From Paenibacillus wynnii (GTDB lineage Bacteria; Bacillota; Bacilli; Paenibacillales; Paenibacillaceae), in assembly GCF_000757885.1 (NCBI RefSeq), contig NZ_JQCR01000002.1:2356001-2420000 (forward strand): a stretch of 64,000 nt of DNA, given 5' to 3'. Every line of letters begins with the position of its first letter. The stretch's first letter is position 1. Shown piece by piece: positions 7,757 to 16,771 of the stretch. The notes under the pieces were generated by a model. It did not search any database, was not told where the DNA came from, and saw nothing but the letters and a program-made list of their open reading frames with translations. The translations under genes and the position numbers were made by a program.

Positions 7757-8539
7757 ATGTCAACGATACTGACGGAGATTCCTGAGATTAAATTAGAGAA
7801 TATAGAAATGAGGTACCAAACCGAAACGGCGGATGTATTGGCGCTTCACCAGGTTAGTCTTGATATCGCTAAGGGGGAGTTCGTTTCACTGTTGGGCCCT
7901 TCCGGCTGCGGAAAAACAACACTGCTGAGACTGATGGCTGATCTCATTGAGCCAACGGGCGGTAATATTACCGTCGCAGGCAAGAGTGCCAGAGAGGCAA
8001 GGCTCGCTCAGAAGTACGGCATCGTCTTCCAAAGTCCTGTGCTCTATGACTGGAGGAAGGTTAAAGACAACATTACGCTCCCTCTTGAATTGTTGGGAAC
8101 GAAGAAATCGGTACGTGAGGAAAAGGCGCTGGAACTGCTGGAATTGGTGGGATTACAGGGCTTTGCGGATAAATACCCATGGCAGCTCAGCGGGGGGATG
8201 CAGCAGCGTGTGGCAATCGCCAGAGCCTTATCGATGGAACCTGAAATTCTTTTGATGGATGAACCGTTCTCGGCTCTGGATGAATTTACACGCGAACGTC
8301 TGAATGAAGAATTGTTGTCTGTCTGGAGTAAGGTTCAAAACACTATTGTATTTGTTACACACAGTATTCCTGAATCCATTTTTCTGTCCGATCGGGTATT
8401 TGTGCTATCCCCGCACCCGGGACGGCTATCCTCTGTTGTGAATATTCCTCTGCCTCGTCCGCGTACCGCCGAAATGAGAAACAGTCCGGAGTTTTTTGAA
8501 CTGATCGCCCGTATTCGCGATAGTTTCGAAGGGGTGTAG
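7757..8539 (+). CDS. ABC importer ATPase, NitT/TauT/ThiZ type
   Basis: A 260-residue ATPase with Walker A GPSGCGKT (47-54), Q-loop in YGIVFQSPVLYDWRKV, signature LSGGMQQR, Walker B ILLMDEPFSALDE and switch His in VTHSIPE. The VLYDWRKV wording is typical of ATPases that serve NMT1/THI5-like binding proteins. ATG 7757 has GGGAGGG 6 bases upstream; an upstream in-frame extension to 7649 lacks a ribosome site. It is first of four importer genes (ATPase, two permeases, binding protein). The cargo is probably a pyrimidine or related base, judged by the catabolic genes that follow. Confidence 0.9.
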   Translation: MSTILTEIPEIKLENIEMRYQTETADVLALHQVSLDIAKGEFVSLLGPSGCGKTTLLRLMADLIEPTGGNITVAGKSAREARLAQKYGIVFQSPVLYDWRKVKDNITLPLELLGTKKSVREEKALELLELVGLQGFADKYPWQLSGGMQQRVAIARALSMEPEILLMDEPFSALDEFTRERLNEELLSVWSKVQNTIVFVTHSIPESIFLSDRVFVLSPHPGRLSSVVNIPLPRPRTAEMRNSPEFFELIARIRDSFEGV

Positions 8540-8541
8540 CT

Positions 8542-9354
8542 ATGAAAGGAAACGGCCTGTTAATGCGGAACCGCCTGCTCCCGCTCTTCGTATGGATATT
8601 CGGATTTCTACTCTTGTGGGAAGCTGTTTCCTGGCTGCTGCTGAATGTAATGGAGACGCCGCTGGCGCAGTCCAAGCTGCCTTACGTGCATGAGGTGATG
8701 GCTACCTTATGGCAGTATAAAGGCACTCTTCTCAAGGAAGGTGGAGCGACCTTCGGTAGTGCAGGTGTCGGTTTTCTGCTCGGTGCAGCTGCCGGGATTG
8801 TGTTGGCGGTACTGATGAGTATTTCGAAAATAGTTGAAAAGCTGACTTTTCCTTATGCTATTGCTTCACAAATGATCCCTATTCTAGGCCTTGCTCCAAT
8901 TATCTACGGAATTGTACGGGATGATCAAATCTCACGCATTATTATCTCGGGTTATATTACCTTCTTCCCCGTTTCACTTAATATGCTGCGCGGCTTGCGC
9001 AGCGTGGATCTATCGGCACTGGAATTAATGCACTCCTATGCGGCTAAGCCGTGGGCGGTGTACTGGAAGCTTCGTTTGCCGGCAGCTCTCCCCGGATTGT
9101 TCAGCGGACTTAAAATTGCCGCTCCGCTGGCGGTAACGGGTGCCATTCTGGTTGAACTTATGGGAGCCCAGCACGGCATCGGTGTTATCATGCTGCGCAA
9201 TCTTTACTACGGCCCCTCTCATACTTATATGTTCTGGTCTACGGTGATCGTCGGCGCATTGCTCGGGATCGTGAGTTATTGGTTAATGAGTCTGGTCGAG
9301 CGTGCAGTAGCACCTTGGCAGCCGGAGTTCCGCCCGAAAGGAGGCAGCCGCTAA
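8542..9354 (+). CDS. ABC importer permease 1
   Basis: A 270-residue BPD_transp_1 permease with an N-terminal anchor (about 10-33) and five further helices. The EAA-type cytoplasmic loop reads LELMHSYAAKPWAVYWKLRLPAALPGLFSGLK and docks on the ATPase. It starts two bases after the ATPase stop, with AAGGGGTG upstream, so it is coupled. The close similarity of its coupling loop to that of the next gene suggests the two permeases form a heterodimer that arose by duplication. Confidence 0.88.
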   Translation: MKGNGLLMRNRLLPLFVWIFGFLLLWEAVSWLLLNVMETPLAQSKLPYVHEVMATLWQYKGTLLKEGGATFGSAGVGFLLGAAAGIVLAVLMSISKIVEKLTFPYAIASQMIPILGLAPIIYGIVRDDQISRIIISGYITFFPVSLNMLRGLRSVDLSALELMHSYAAKPWAVYWKLRLPAALPGLFSGLKIAAPLAVTGAILVELMGAQHGIGVIMLRNLYYGPSHTYMFWSTVIVGALLGIVSYWLMSLVERAVAPWQPEFRPKGGSR

Positions 9355-10271
9355 TGGATAGAAGCTCAATACAGGAGGCGGCGTATATCCCCTCTCCCGG
9401 AAATGACGGAGTTCGTCGTTCGGCAGCAACGGAGAAGAAAGGCCCTGGCTTACAACCTGAAGTTGAGGTGAAATCCAAAAGGCGCGGGAGGCCCGGAGGG
9501 TGGGTGAGATGGCTGGATGCCGGGGTGATTTTACCTTTGTTGGCAGGTGTTGTTTTCCTTGCACTGTGGGAGAAGCAGTTCTATCACTCTATATTTGATT
9601 TGAAAAAATATCAGCTGCCCTTGCCATCAGCCATTGCGCAGTCGATGAGAGAGAATTTCAGTCTGTTGTTATCCTATACCGGATATACACTGACTGAGGC
9701 GGTTCTCGGGATGTTGGTCGGCTCGGCTATCGGATTCTTGATTGCCTTAACGGCAACGGCCTGGCCTCGTTGGGGAGGGGGGAGTCTGACGATGGTGGCT
9801 GCCCTTAATGCCGTTCCAATCGTGGCGCTTGCCCCCATTATGAACCTTTGGTTCGGGGATGGCATCGGTTCGCGGGTTGCGATTGTCACGGCAACTACAA
9901 TGGCGGCAATGGCCATTAATGCCTACAAGGGTATGGCGGCAATAGATCCGCTGGCGCTCGATCTTATGCATTCCTATGCGGCGGGCAAGCCTGCGGTATT
10001 CCGCTATTTGAGGATTCAGAACAGCCTGCCGTATGTATTCACTGCACTTAAGATCAATGCTACAGCCAGTATGATCGGAGCCATTGTCGGGGAGTTTTTC
10101 TTCTCTTCCAGAGGGCTTGGGTATCTGCTCTCCAACTCCATTAAGGTAGCTAAAATGCCGCTTGGCTGGTCCTGTATCGTATTGGCTGCGGTGGCTGGAG
10201 TGTTATTTTACCTAGTTGTTGAAAGATTGGAGAAGATTTTTATCAAATGGCATCCGTCTGCCAGATCCTGA
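9354..10271 (+). CDS. ABC importer permease 2
   Basis: A permease of 305 residues. A polar, basic N-terminal tail of about 55 residues precedes the first helix (LPLLAGVVFLALWE), longer than in the partner. The coupling loop LDLMHSYAAGKPAVFRYLRIQNSLPYVFTALK matches permease 1. ATG 9354 overlaps the previous stop (TAATG) and has AAAGGAGG 9 bases before it, so I chose it over the earlier in-frame start at 9279. Gene order and overlap indicate one complex with its neighbours. Confidence 0.88.
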   Translation: MDRSSIQEAAYIPSPGNDGVRRSAATEKKGPGLQPEVEVKSKRRGRPGGWVRWLDAGVILPLLAGVVFLALWEKQFYHSIFDLKKYQLPLPSAIAQSMRENFSLLLSYTGYTLTEAVLGMLVGSAIGFLIALTATAWPRWGGGSLTMVAALNAVPIVALAPIMNLWFGDGIGSRVAIVTATTMAAMAINAYKGMAAIDPLALDLMHSYAAGKPAVFRYLRIQNSLPYVFTALKINATASMIGAIVGEFFFSSRGLGYLLSNSIKVAKMPLGWSCIVLAAVAGVLFYLVVERLEKIFIKWHPSARS

Positions 10272-10422
10272 TTCATGAAATTCACTTCAATACATCCGGC
10301 CTCAAGTGTTAGGGACAAAGAAGTCCTCCTTAAGCCGTTTGCATAAAGAGCACCGCGATAGTAACCATACTGTGCATTCTGTTTGTGAGAGACTAAAAAT
10401 TACGGTAGGGGGAGTTCAATTG

Positions 10423-11526
10423 ATGAACGTGAAGAATCGGAAGTTTCGTGGTGTGTTCTTGTTGGCGGTTTTGATGCTCGTGATGACTGTGATGGCGGGG
10501 TGTGGAGGAAATAATAATGCCGCTCCATCTGCGGAACCGAATGCGGCTGCCAATGCTACGACTGAACCTGCTGCTGAGGCGACGGCTGAACCTGCTGCTG
10601 ATCCCGTTACAGTTAAGTTGCAGCTGAAGTGGGTGCCGCAGGCACAATTTGCCGGATACTTTGTGGCTCAAGATAAAGGCTACTACGCTGAAGAAGGTCT
10701 TAAAGTGGAAATCCTGCCGGGAGGCCCTGATATCGTACCTGAACAACAAGTAGCAGGCGGTTCCGCGGATATCGGTGTGGATTGGGTGGCGAGCTTGCTG
10801 ACCAGTCAGGAACAGGAAATGCCGCTGGTGCAAATTGCTCAGATTTTCCAAAAGAGCGGACTTGTGCTGGTCTCCAAAAAGGATGCAGGCATCAGTACTC
10901 CTGCGGATCTGGAAGGTAAGAAAGTGGGCAACTGGATGGGCGGTAATGAATTTGAAATCTTGGCTCTTTTTGATAAATATAAGCTCGACCCCAATAAGGA
11001 TCTGAATTTCACGAAGCAAGGTTTTACCATGGACCAGTTCCTGGGTGGGGAAATTGATGCAGCCTCGGCAATGACGTATAACGAGTATCAAGTTGCGCTG
11101 GAATCAGGAATTCCTGCTGCGGATTTGAGTGTCATTGATATGAATGATGAAGGTGTAGCGATGCTTGAGGATAACCTATTCGCGAACAAAGAATGGCTGG
11201 CAGAGAATAAAGAAACAGCGGCTAAATTCGTTCGTGCTTCCCTTAAAGGTTGGAAAGAGGCTATCGCTGATCCTGCTGCTGCAGTAGATAGTGTGATGAA
11301 GCTGGCGGAAGCTGGCAGTACAACGAAGGAACATCAACTGACCATGATGAATGAGGTCGCTAAGCTGATCCTTCCGGAAGGTTTTGATCCTGCCAAGATG
11401 GGTTATACCGATGCTGCGGCTTTCCAGCAAACGGCAGATATCGCGCTTAAATTCGGTGTGATCAAAACAGCTTCCAAAGTAGACGAAGCCTACACTAATG
11501 AGATTGTTGAGATGGCTAGCAAGTAA
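10423..11526 (+). CDS. NMT1/THI5-like substrate-binding lipoprotein
   Basis: A 367-residue lipoprotein with a lipobox VMAGC (Cys 27) and an Ala/Glu/Pro-rich linker to about residue 60. The NMT1/THI5 domain opens with LKWVPQAQFAGYFVAQDKGYY and contains GGPDIVPEQQVAGGSADIGVDW and the A-MTYNEY segment that lines the ligand pocket. Relatives bind pyrimidine-like thiamine or riboflavin precursors. Next to pyrimidine-degrading enzymes, uptake of uracil, thymine or a dihydropyrimidine is the best inference. ATG 10423 has AGGGGGAG 9 bases upstream. A small AGGGAC/GTCCT hairpin (10310-10328) in the leader could raise expression over the permeases. Confidence 0.88.
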   Translation: MNVKNRKFRGVFLLAVLMLVMTVMAGCGGNNNAAPSAEPNAAANATTEPAAEATAEPAADPVTVKLQLKWVPQAQFAGYFVAQDKGYYAEEGLKVEILPGGPDIVPEQQVAGGSADIGVDWVASLLTSQEQEMPLVQIAQIFQKSGLVLVSKKDAGISTPADLEGKKVGNWMGGNEFEILALFDKYKLDPNKDLNFTKQGFTMDQFLGGEIDAASAMTYNEYQVALESGIPAADLSVIDMNDEGVAMLEDNLFANKEWLAENKETAAKFVRASLKGWKEAIADPAAAVDSVMKLAEAGSTTKEHQLTMMNEVAKLILPEGFDPAKMGYTDAAAFQQTADIALKFGVIKTASKVDEAYTNEIVEMASK

Positions 11527-11553
11527 GCTCTAACCACAGCATATTTATCAAGG

Positions 11554-11580
11554 GATGGCCGTCATTTTGGCGGTCATCTC
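11554..11580 (+). terminator. Possible weak terminator after the binding protein
   Basis: GATGGCCG pairs with CGGTCATC (one wobble) around nine bases, followed by TCCTTATAATATT rather than a clean T-run. Partial read-through to the dehydrogenase is likely. Confidence 0.45.
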
Positions 11581-11590
11581 CTTATAATAT

Positions 11591-11840
11591 TATAAAATGA
11601 ACTAAAAATTGATAGGCCAGAGGGGGTAACGGAGGTGAGGTTTAGGACTGTAGGAGCGATAGCGACCGCCCGAAAGCTTTCCGTAGGAAAGCTCGCTTCG
11701 AAAGCATAAGCTGTATCCGGATTTCAACCGCTAAAAGCGGGTTAAATCAAGAAATCTGGATACAACAGCGGCCGGAAGTCCAAACACTCACTGTAGTTAC
11801 ACCCGCTATAGGCCTATAAGGGGCCGAAGTTCGTTTTATA
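11591..11840 (+). repeat. MITE-like non-coding element, family 2 copy A
   Basis: The hairpin core (11643-11800) contains GCTGTATCCGGATTT and its partner AAATCTGGATACAACAGC, with an inner CCGCTAAAAGCGG stem. TATAAAATGAACT (11591-11603) and its near-perfect inverse AGTTCGTTTTATA (11828-11840) bound the unit. The core is almost identical to 33541-33676 (opposite strand) apart from an extra 28-base module here, starting CTTTCCGTAGGAAAG. No coding potential. Confidence 0.75.
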
Positions 11841-11875
11841 TAGTTAACAGCAGATAGAGAAAAGAGGTGCAAGGA

Positions 11876-13339
11876 ATGTCTCTACTGATTACAAATGCGA
11901 TAAGGGTCAAGAACTATGTGGGTGGAGATTGGGTGGAATCATCCTCGGGGCGGGATGAGGAAGTGTTCAATCCAGCAACAGGTGAAGTGATTGCGTATGT
12001 GCCTATCTCCGGAAGAGATGAACTGAATAGGGCTGTTGAGGCTGCTGCATTGGCTTTTCAATCGTGGAAAAGAGTTGCCGTACCCCGGCGGGCCCGCTAC
12101 TTCTTTCAATACCAGCAGCTGCTGGTTGAACACTGGAATGAGCTGGCGGAGCTGATTACGCTAGAGAATGGTAAAAGTCTGGAGGAGGCCTACGGGGAGG
12201 TTCAGCGGGGGATTGAGTGTGTGGAGTTTGCTGCAGGGATTCCGACTTTGATGATGGGCAGTCAGCTGCCGGATATCGCTACCGGTGTGGAGTCGGGCAT
12301 GTTCCGCTATCCTTTGGGTGTAGTAGGGGGCATTGCTCCGTTCAACTTCCCGATGATGGTGCCGTGCTGGATGTTTCCGTTGGCGATCGCCTGTGGCAAT
12401 ACCTTTGTGCTAAAGCCTTCCGAGCGTACACCGCTGCTGGTAAACCGCCTCGGGGAACTGTTCGCTCAAGCAGGATTTCCTTCGGGTGTGCTGAACATTG
12501 TTCATGGTGCGCATGAGGTTGTGAATGGCTTGCTGGAGCATGAGGAAGTTAAAGCAATCTCATTCGTGGGCTCGCAGCCTGTGGCGGAGTATGTCTATAA
12601 GACCGGGACCTCCCATGGTAAACGTGTTCAAGCTCTAGCTGGAGCTAAGAATCATTCTATCGTTCTTCCCGATGCGGATCTGGATAACGCAGTGAAGAAT
12701 ATAATATCAGCGGCCTTTGGCTCAGCGGGTGAGCGATGCATGGCTTGTTCCGTAGTGGTGGTTCATGAGGATATCGCTGATGAATTGGTGGGCCGTCTAA
12801 AAGAGGCGGCGGATGATCTTCAAATTGGCAATGGCATGGATAAAGGTGTATTCCTGGGTCCAGTAATCCGTCAGGCTAATAAGGATAGGGCTGTATCGTA
12901 TATTGAGGCGGGTGAACGTGAGAATGCCAAGTTGGTCCGGGATGGCAGGACAGATGCTGTAGTAAGCGGTGCTGGTTATTTTATCGGGCCGACGATCTTT
13001 GATCATGTAAAGCCGGGCATGGTGATTTGGAAAGATGAAATATTTGCACCCGTGCTAGCTGTAATTCGCGTCAAAGATCTAAGTGAAGCCATAGCTGTTA
13101 CGAATCAATCTCCGTTTGCGAATGGGGCCTGCATTTATACGGACAGCGCCAAGGCGATCCGTGAGTTCCGTGAAGAGATTGATGCGGGGATGCTGGGTGT
13201 GAATCTGGGTGTTCCTGCTCCCATGGCGTTCTTCCCGTTCTCTGGCTATAAGAAATCCTTCTATGGAGATTTGCATGCGAACGGCCGGGATGGCGTTGAA
13301 TTTTATACTCGCAAAAAAATGATCACTGCACGTTATTAA
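11876..13339 (+). CDS. Malonate/methylmalonate-semialdehyde dehydrogenase (CoA-acylating)
   Basis: An aldehyde dehydrogenase of 487 residues of the MmsA/IolA branch. [10 protein letters not shown] opens it, [21 protein letters not shown] forms the NAD site, [11 protein letters not shown] follows, and the nucleophile is Cys 288 in [10 protein letters not shown]. MmsA-type enzymes release CO2 and form an acyl-CoA. In this cluster the natural substrate is malonate semialdehyde from beta-alanine, giving acetyl-CoA; methylmalonate semialdehyde from thymine is equally possible. ATG 11876 lies 6 bases after AAGAGGTG. It is 44 bases before the aminotransferase that makes its substrate. Confidence 0.88.
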   Translation: MSLLITNAIRVKNYVGGDWVESSSGRDEEVFNPATGEVIAYVPISGRDELNRAVEAAALAFQSWKRVAVPRRARYFFQYQQLLVEHWNELAELITLENGKSLEEAYGEVQRGIECVEFAAGIPTLMMGSQLPDIATGVESGMFRYPLGVVGGIAPFNFPMMVPCWMFPLAIACGNTFVLKPSERTPLLVNRLGELFAQAGFPSGVLNIVHGAHEVVNGLLEHEEVKAISFVGSQPVAEYVYKTGTSHGKRVQALAGAKNHSIVLPDADLDNAVKNIISAAFGSAGERCMACSVVVVHEDIADELVGRLKEAADDLQIGNGMDKGVFLGPVIRQANKDRAVSYIEAGERENAKLVRDGRTDAVVSGAGYFIGPTIFDHVKPGMVIWKDEIFAPVLAVIRVKDLSEAIAVTNQSPFANGACIYTDSAKAIREFREEIDAGMLGVNLGVPAPMAFFPFSGYKKSFYGDLHANGRDGVEFYTRKKMITARY

Positions 13340-13383
13340 TCCATTCATATAAACCAATAGGGAGTTTGAGGGGAGAGAATGCT

Positions 13384-14742
13384 ATGCAGAGCTTGGAGAC
13401 GGAAAGTGAGCTGGCGATTAAGAAGGATCAGAAGTACTTATGGCATAATATCACCCCTTACAGTGAAACTAACCCGCCGATGATCGCAACTTCGGCTAGC
13501 GGTTCATGGGTCACGGATATTCACGGAAATAAATATTTGGACGGTATGTCTGGTTTATGGTGCGTGAATGTGGGTTATGGCCGGAAAGAGCTGGCGGAGG
13601 CTGCTTATAACCAATTGCTAAGTCTGCCGTATTTTCCGTTGACGCAAAGCCATCTGCCTGCTATTGCTCTGGCGGAGAAGCTGAACGAATGGCTGGGAGA
13701 TGATTATGTAATCTTCTTCTCGAACAGCGGATCGGAAGCGAATGAAGCAGCTTTCAAAATGGCCCGTCAATACCAGCAGCAGATCGGCCAGCATTACCGC
13801 CACAAATTTATCGCCCGTTACCGCGGGTATCACGGTAATTCGATGGGAGCCTTGGCGGCTACCGGTCAGGCGCAGCGGAAGTATAAGTACGAACCTCTCG
13901 GAGGAGGATTTCTACATGTGGCGCCGCCCGACAGCTACCGCCGTCCTGCCGGACAAACGGTAGAAGAATTCAATCTGCAGTGTGCGCAAGCCATTGAGGA
14001 TACGATCGTATGGGAAGGCGTGGAGACTGTCGCGGCTGTGATTATGGAGCCGGTGATTACAGGGGGAGGAGTGATTGTGCCGCATCAAGTCTATATGGAC
14101 CGGGTGCAGGAAATCTGCCGCAAGCATGGCGTGCTGCTTATTATTGATGAAGTAATCTGCGGCTTTGGGCGCTCCGGACGTAAATTCGGCCATCACAACT
14201 TCAATATTAAGCCCGACATCGTGACGATGGCTAAAGGGTTGACCAGTGCCTACCTCCCGTTGTCCGCAACAGCCGTACGTAAGGATATCTATGAAGTCTT
14301 CAAGGATAACAGTGATGACTATGGTTACTTCCGCCACGTTAACACGTTCGGGGGGAATCCTGCAGCTTGTGCATTGGCTTTGCGCAATCTAGAGATTCTG
14401 GAACAGGAGGATCTTATCGAGCGTGCGGACATATTGGGTGCTAGATTGAACCGAGAGTTCTCAGAACTGCTTGATCATAAGCTTGTAGGTGACATCCGCA
14501 GCTTTGGATTAGTTACAGGTATTGAGCTTGTTGAAGATAAAGTTACTAAGAAACCGGTGCATCTGGACACGGTAAAAGGAATTATAGCCAAGTGCAAAGC
14601 TAAAGGGCTTATTATCGGCAAAAACGGCGATACCGTAGCCGGTTTTAATAATGTGCTAACCTTTGCTCCGCCATTATCCTCCACTGACGAGGATATACAG
14701 TTTATTGTGGATACCTTTAAATCTGTAATGAGCGAGAGCTAG
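13384..14742 (+). CDS. Class III omega-aminotransferase (beta-alanine:pyruvate type)
   Basis: A PLP enzyme of 452 residues. The PLP Lys is K284 in TMAKGLTSAYLPLSA. Other motifs are DGMSGLWCVNVGYG, SNSGSEANEAAFKMAR (phosphate binding) and the DEVICGFGRSG block whose Asp contacts the pyridine nitrogen. The opening LWHNITPYSE and GLWC wording fit the omega-amino-acid:pyruvate group. Role inferred from context: beta-alanine or 3-aminoisobutyrate to the semialdehyde. ATG 13384 is preceded by GAGGGGAG. Its last 26 bases overlap the end of the convergent regulator gene. Confidence 0.87.
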   Translation: MQSLETESELAIKKDQKYLWHNITPYSETNPPMIATSASGSWVTDIHGNKYLDGMSGLWCVNVGYGRKELAEAAYNQLLSLPYFPLTQSHLPAIALAEKLNEWLGDDYVIFFSNSGSEANEAAFKMARQYQQQIGQHYRHKFIARYRGYHGNSMGALAATGQAQRKYKYEPLGGGFLHVAPPDSYRRPAGQTVEEFNLQCAQAIEDTIVWEGVETVAAVIMEPVITGGGVIVPHQVYMDRVQEICRKHGVLLIIDEVICGFGRSGRKFGHHNFNIKPDIVTMAKGLTSAYLPLSATAVRKDIYEVFKDNSDDYGYFRHVNTFGGNPAACALALRNLEILEQEDLIERADILGARLNREFSELLDHKLVGDIRSFGLVTGIELVEDKVTKKPVHLDTVKGIIAKCKAKGLIIGKNGDTVAGFNNVLTFAPPLSSTDEDIQFIVDTFKSVMSES

Positions 14743-16405
14743 GCAGGGCGAACTTTTCCGGATAAAGAAGTTGGTAAGCCCGCAACGCCACCTGAATCGA
14801 TATCCGATTCTCCGGTAACATGAAGTCTTCGCCGAGCAGTTCAGTGATTTTATCTAAACGGTAATAAAGTGATTGTCTGACAATGAACAAATTCCGTGCT
14901 GCAATCTGCTTGGAGCCGTCGTGGTCCAGATAGACACGGAGGGTCAGCATCAGCTCACTGCCCTTGGTCTGATCGTGGTCGATTAGGGGCCCGAGATAGC
15001 TGCGTATGAAGGCTTGAAGCGTTATGCCGTCATTTAAGCTGAGTAGTAGCTGGAACACGCCGAGCTCTTCATAGAACAGTAATGATTTTTGGTAACAGGG
15101 GTATAGAGATAATGCTTGAACAGCTTCCTGATAACCCGCATACGCATGTTTAAGCCCGGTATGGGGTTTGCCGACGCCGATAATGAGTTGCAGGTCCTTT
15201 AGCTTCTCGTCGGATCGGATGTGCTGTAAGGAATCGAGTGCCTGCTGCAGTCTGGGCTTGCCTGGAAGCTTGGATTGGATATCAAGGGCGATGACGGTCA
15301 GGCGGTTATTTTTGAGCGTGATAAGTGGACGCAGGGAATATTTCTCGAAAATGGATCTCAAGATGAGCGACAAGTGGAAGGTGATGGATTCCCAATCATT
15401 TTCGGAGCTGTTCCATTTCACATCCCGGGGATTCTCAATCTCGATCAGGCATACGCGGTACGGGAACTCGTTCATCACATTGAAGTCTGGTCCGATCAGG
15501 CTTTTAAGGCGCTTATCGTCTTCTATCCGACCGTTGATCAGCTCATCAACCCATAGATTCTCCGAAAAAAGCTTACGCTCTTCCATATAACGCGTGCGAA
15601 GCAGCTCCTGGGCAATAGACAGCGATGCGGAGTCCAGCAGCAGGCAGTCGAATTCCTGCGGTTTGTGGGTACAAACCATCATGAGATAGGCCCATGTCTG
15701 ATCGAGTGCCCCTACAGGCTTAATCATCATAGTTTTATTCCCGTATTCCCGTGTATAAGGCGCCGCATCAGGTTGGCTGCCTTCCACCTCTTCGCCGAAG
15801 GTTGCGAAGAAACGAAGTAAGGGGGCTTGATCCTCGGGGGAAAGCGCCGGGAAGAACAGGGGTTTGCCTTGCAGCTGCATATAGACGATTTGTGTGCGGG
15901 TGCTTTTAGATAAGAGTTGAAGGACTTTGATTGCCCCTTGCGAGGTTAAGGTTAACCGGTGGAATTCACGTGAGATACTCTCCAGTTCCTGAAGCATCCG
16001 GTGATGGCGGTTGATAATAAGGGAATGCAGATCCATTGTGATATCTACAAAGCGAACGGTGCGGGTGAAGATGATCAGCGGGAAATCATGCTTATCGGCC
16101 AACTCGACTAACTCTCGCGGAACGGAACTGAAATAACTACCGATTTCAATGCAAAGACAGGCGGCATTTTTGTAAATTAGATTCTCCATAAAGGCCAGTG
16201 AAGAAGGCACATCAACGCCTATGCCAATACCCGTAGTCAAAATCATCTCCTCGCCATGAATCAGACTCTCGAAGCTTGCGCTTTCGAGTACATGCACCCA
16301 ACGAATGGACCGATTAAGCCCGCTTTTTCCTCCGATCACCTCCGCTTCTGCGAACAGTGGTCTTTTTAGTGCATCGCGAATGGTAAATACAAGCTCCCAA
16401 TCCAT
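14717..16405 (-). CDS. PucR-family transcriptional regulator
   Basis: A 562-residue regulator. The N-terminal PucR domain (about 1-120) includes RPLFAEAEVIGGKSGLNRSIRWVHVLE and GEEMILTTGIG. A central, degenerate GGDEF-like region follows. The C-terminal helix-turn-helix (about 490-550) contains LRVYLDHDGSKQIAARNLFIVRQSLYYRLDKI. PucR proteins activate purine or pyrimidine catabolic genes on sensing an intermediate. It is divergent from preT and convergent with the aminotransferase, so it sits centrally among its likely targets. ATG 16405 has GGGGGAA upstream; the longer reading to 16447 has none. Confidence 0.9.
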   Translation of the reverse strand: MDWELVFTIRDALKRPLFAEAEVIGGKSGLNRSIRWVHVLESASFESLIHGEEMILTTGIGIGVDVPSSLAFMENLIYKNAACLCIEIGSYFSSVPRELVELADKHDFPLIIFTRTVRFVDITMDLHSLIINRHHRMLQELESISREFHRLTLTSQGAIKVLQLLSKSTRTQIVYMQLQGKPLFFPALSPEDQAPLLRFFATFGEEVEGSQPDAAPYTREYGNKTMMIKPVGALDQTWAYLMMVCTHKPQEFDCLLLDSASLSIAQELLRTRYMEERKLFSENLWVDELINGRIEDDKRLKSLIGPDFNVMNEFPYRVCLIEIENPRDVKWNSSENDWESITFHLSLILRSIFEKYSLRPLITLKNNRLTVIALDIQSKLPGKPRLQQALDSLQHIRSDEKLKDLQLIIGVGKPHTGLKHAYAGYQEAVQALSLYPCYQKSLLFYEELGVFQLLLSLNDGITLQAFIRSYLGPLIDHDQTKGSELMLTLRVYLDHDGSKQIAARNLFIVRQSLYYRLDKITELLGEDFMLPENRISIQVALRAYQLLYPEKFALPSSRSLQI

Positions 16406-16456
16406 AGCTGTTCCCCCTAATCTAATCGTAAATCGTAAAAAATACACTTTTGAAAT

Positions 16457-16475
16457 TAGACAATGTGTCTAGTGT
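16457..16475. promoter_or_regulatory. Inverted repeat TAGACA-ATG-TGTCTA, candidate PucR-type operator
   Basis: A perfect 6-bp inverted repeat lies 52 bases upstream of the pucR-like start, in the divergent region. It contains TGTCTAGTGT, which recurs at 7625-7634 upstream of the importer operon. The sharing suggests a common regulator. Confidence 0.45.
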
Positions 16476-16628
16476 AACGAAAATAGGAATTGATTATAGT
16501 TTGTATATAGTATGTTAGAATATATTACTTAACCCGGCAGGGGTTGGATAAGTTTGGGTGATTTATTTCTATTTTACTATAAAAAACACTTGCGGTAAGC
16601 AGAAAATTAAGACGACTATCGTAATAAT

Positions 16629-16643
16629 GTTATATTATATAAC
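16629..16643. promoter_or_regulatory. Perfect 7-1-7 palindrome upstream of preT
   Basis: GTTATAT-T-ATATAAC, about 130 bases before preT. It could be an operator or overlap a TATATT -10 element. The rest of the 365-base divergent region is AT-rich with no convincing gene. Confidence 0.4.
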
Positions 16644-16771
16644 ACATATATGCTGTGGGGAAGAGAATATGAGCCGAAAATTCGTAAGTGCGCTGGGAAT
16701 TTTCCTCGAATCGACTGAAAGACCTATGCTTCAGCATAGAAATAACCTAATACCAGATGGAGGGATAGCTG

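Noticed and set aside
10393-11091. 232-residue minus-strand open frame opposite the binding-protein gene
   Set aside because: It is the antisense shadow of a well-supported lipoprotein gene, with His/Arg/Ser-rich composition and no recognisable domain.
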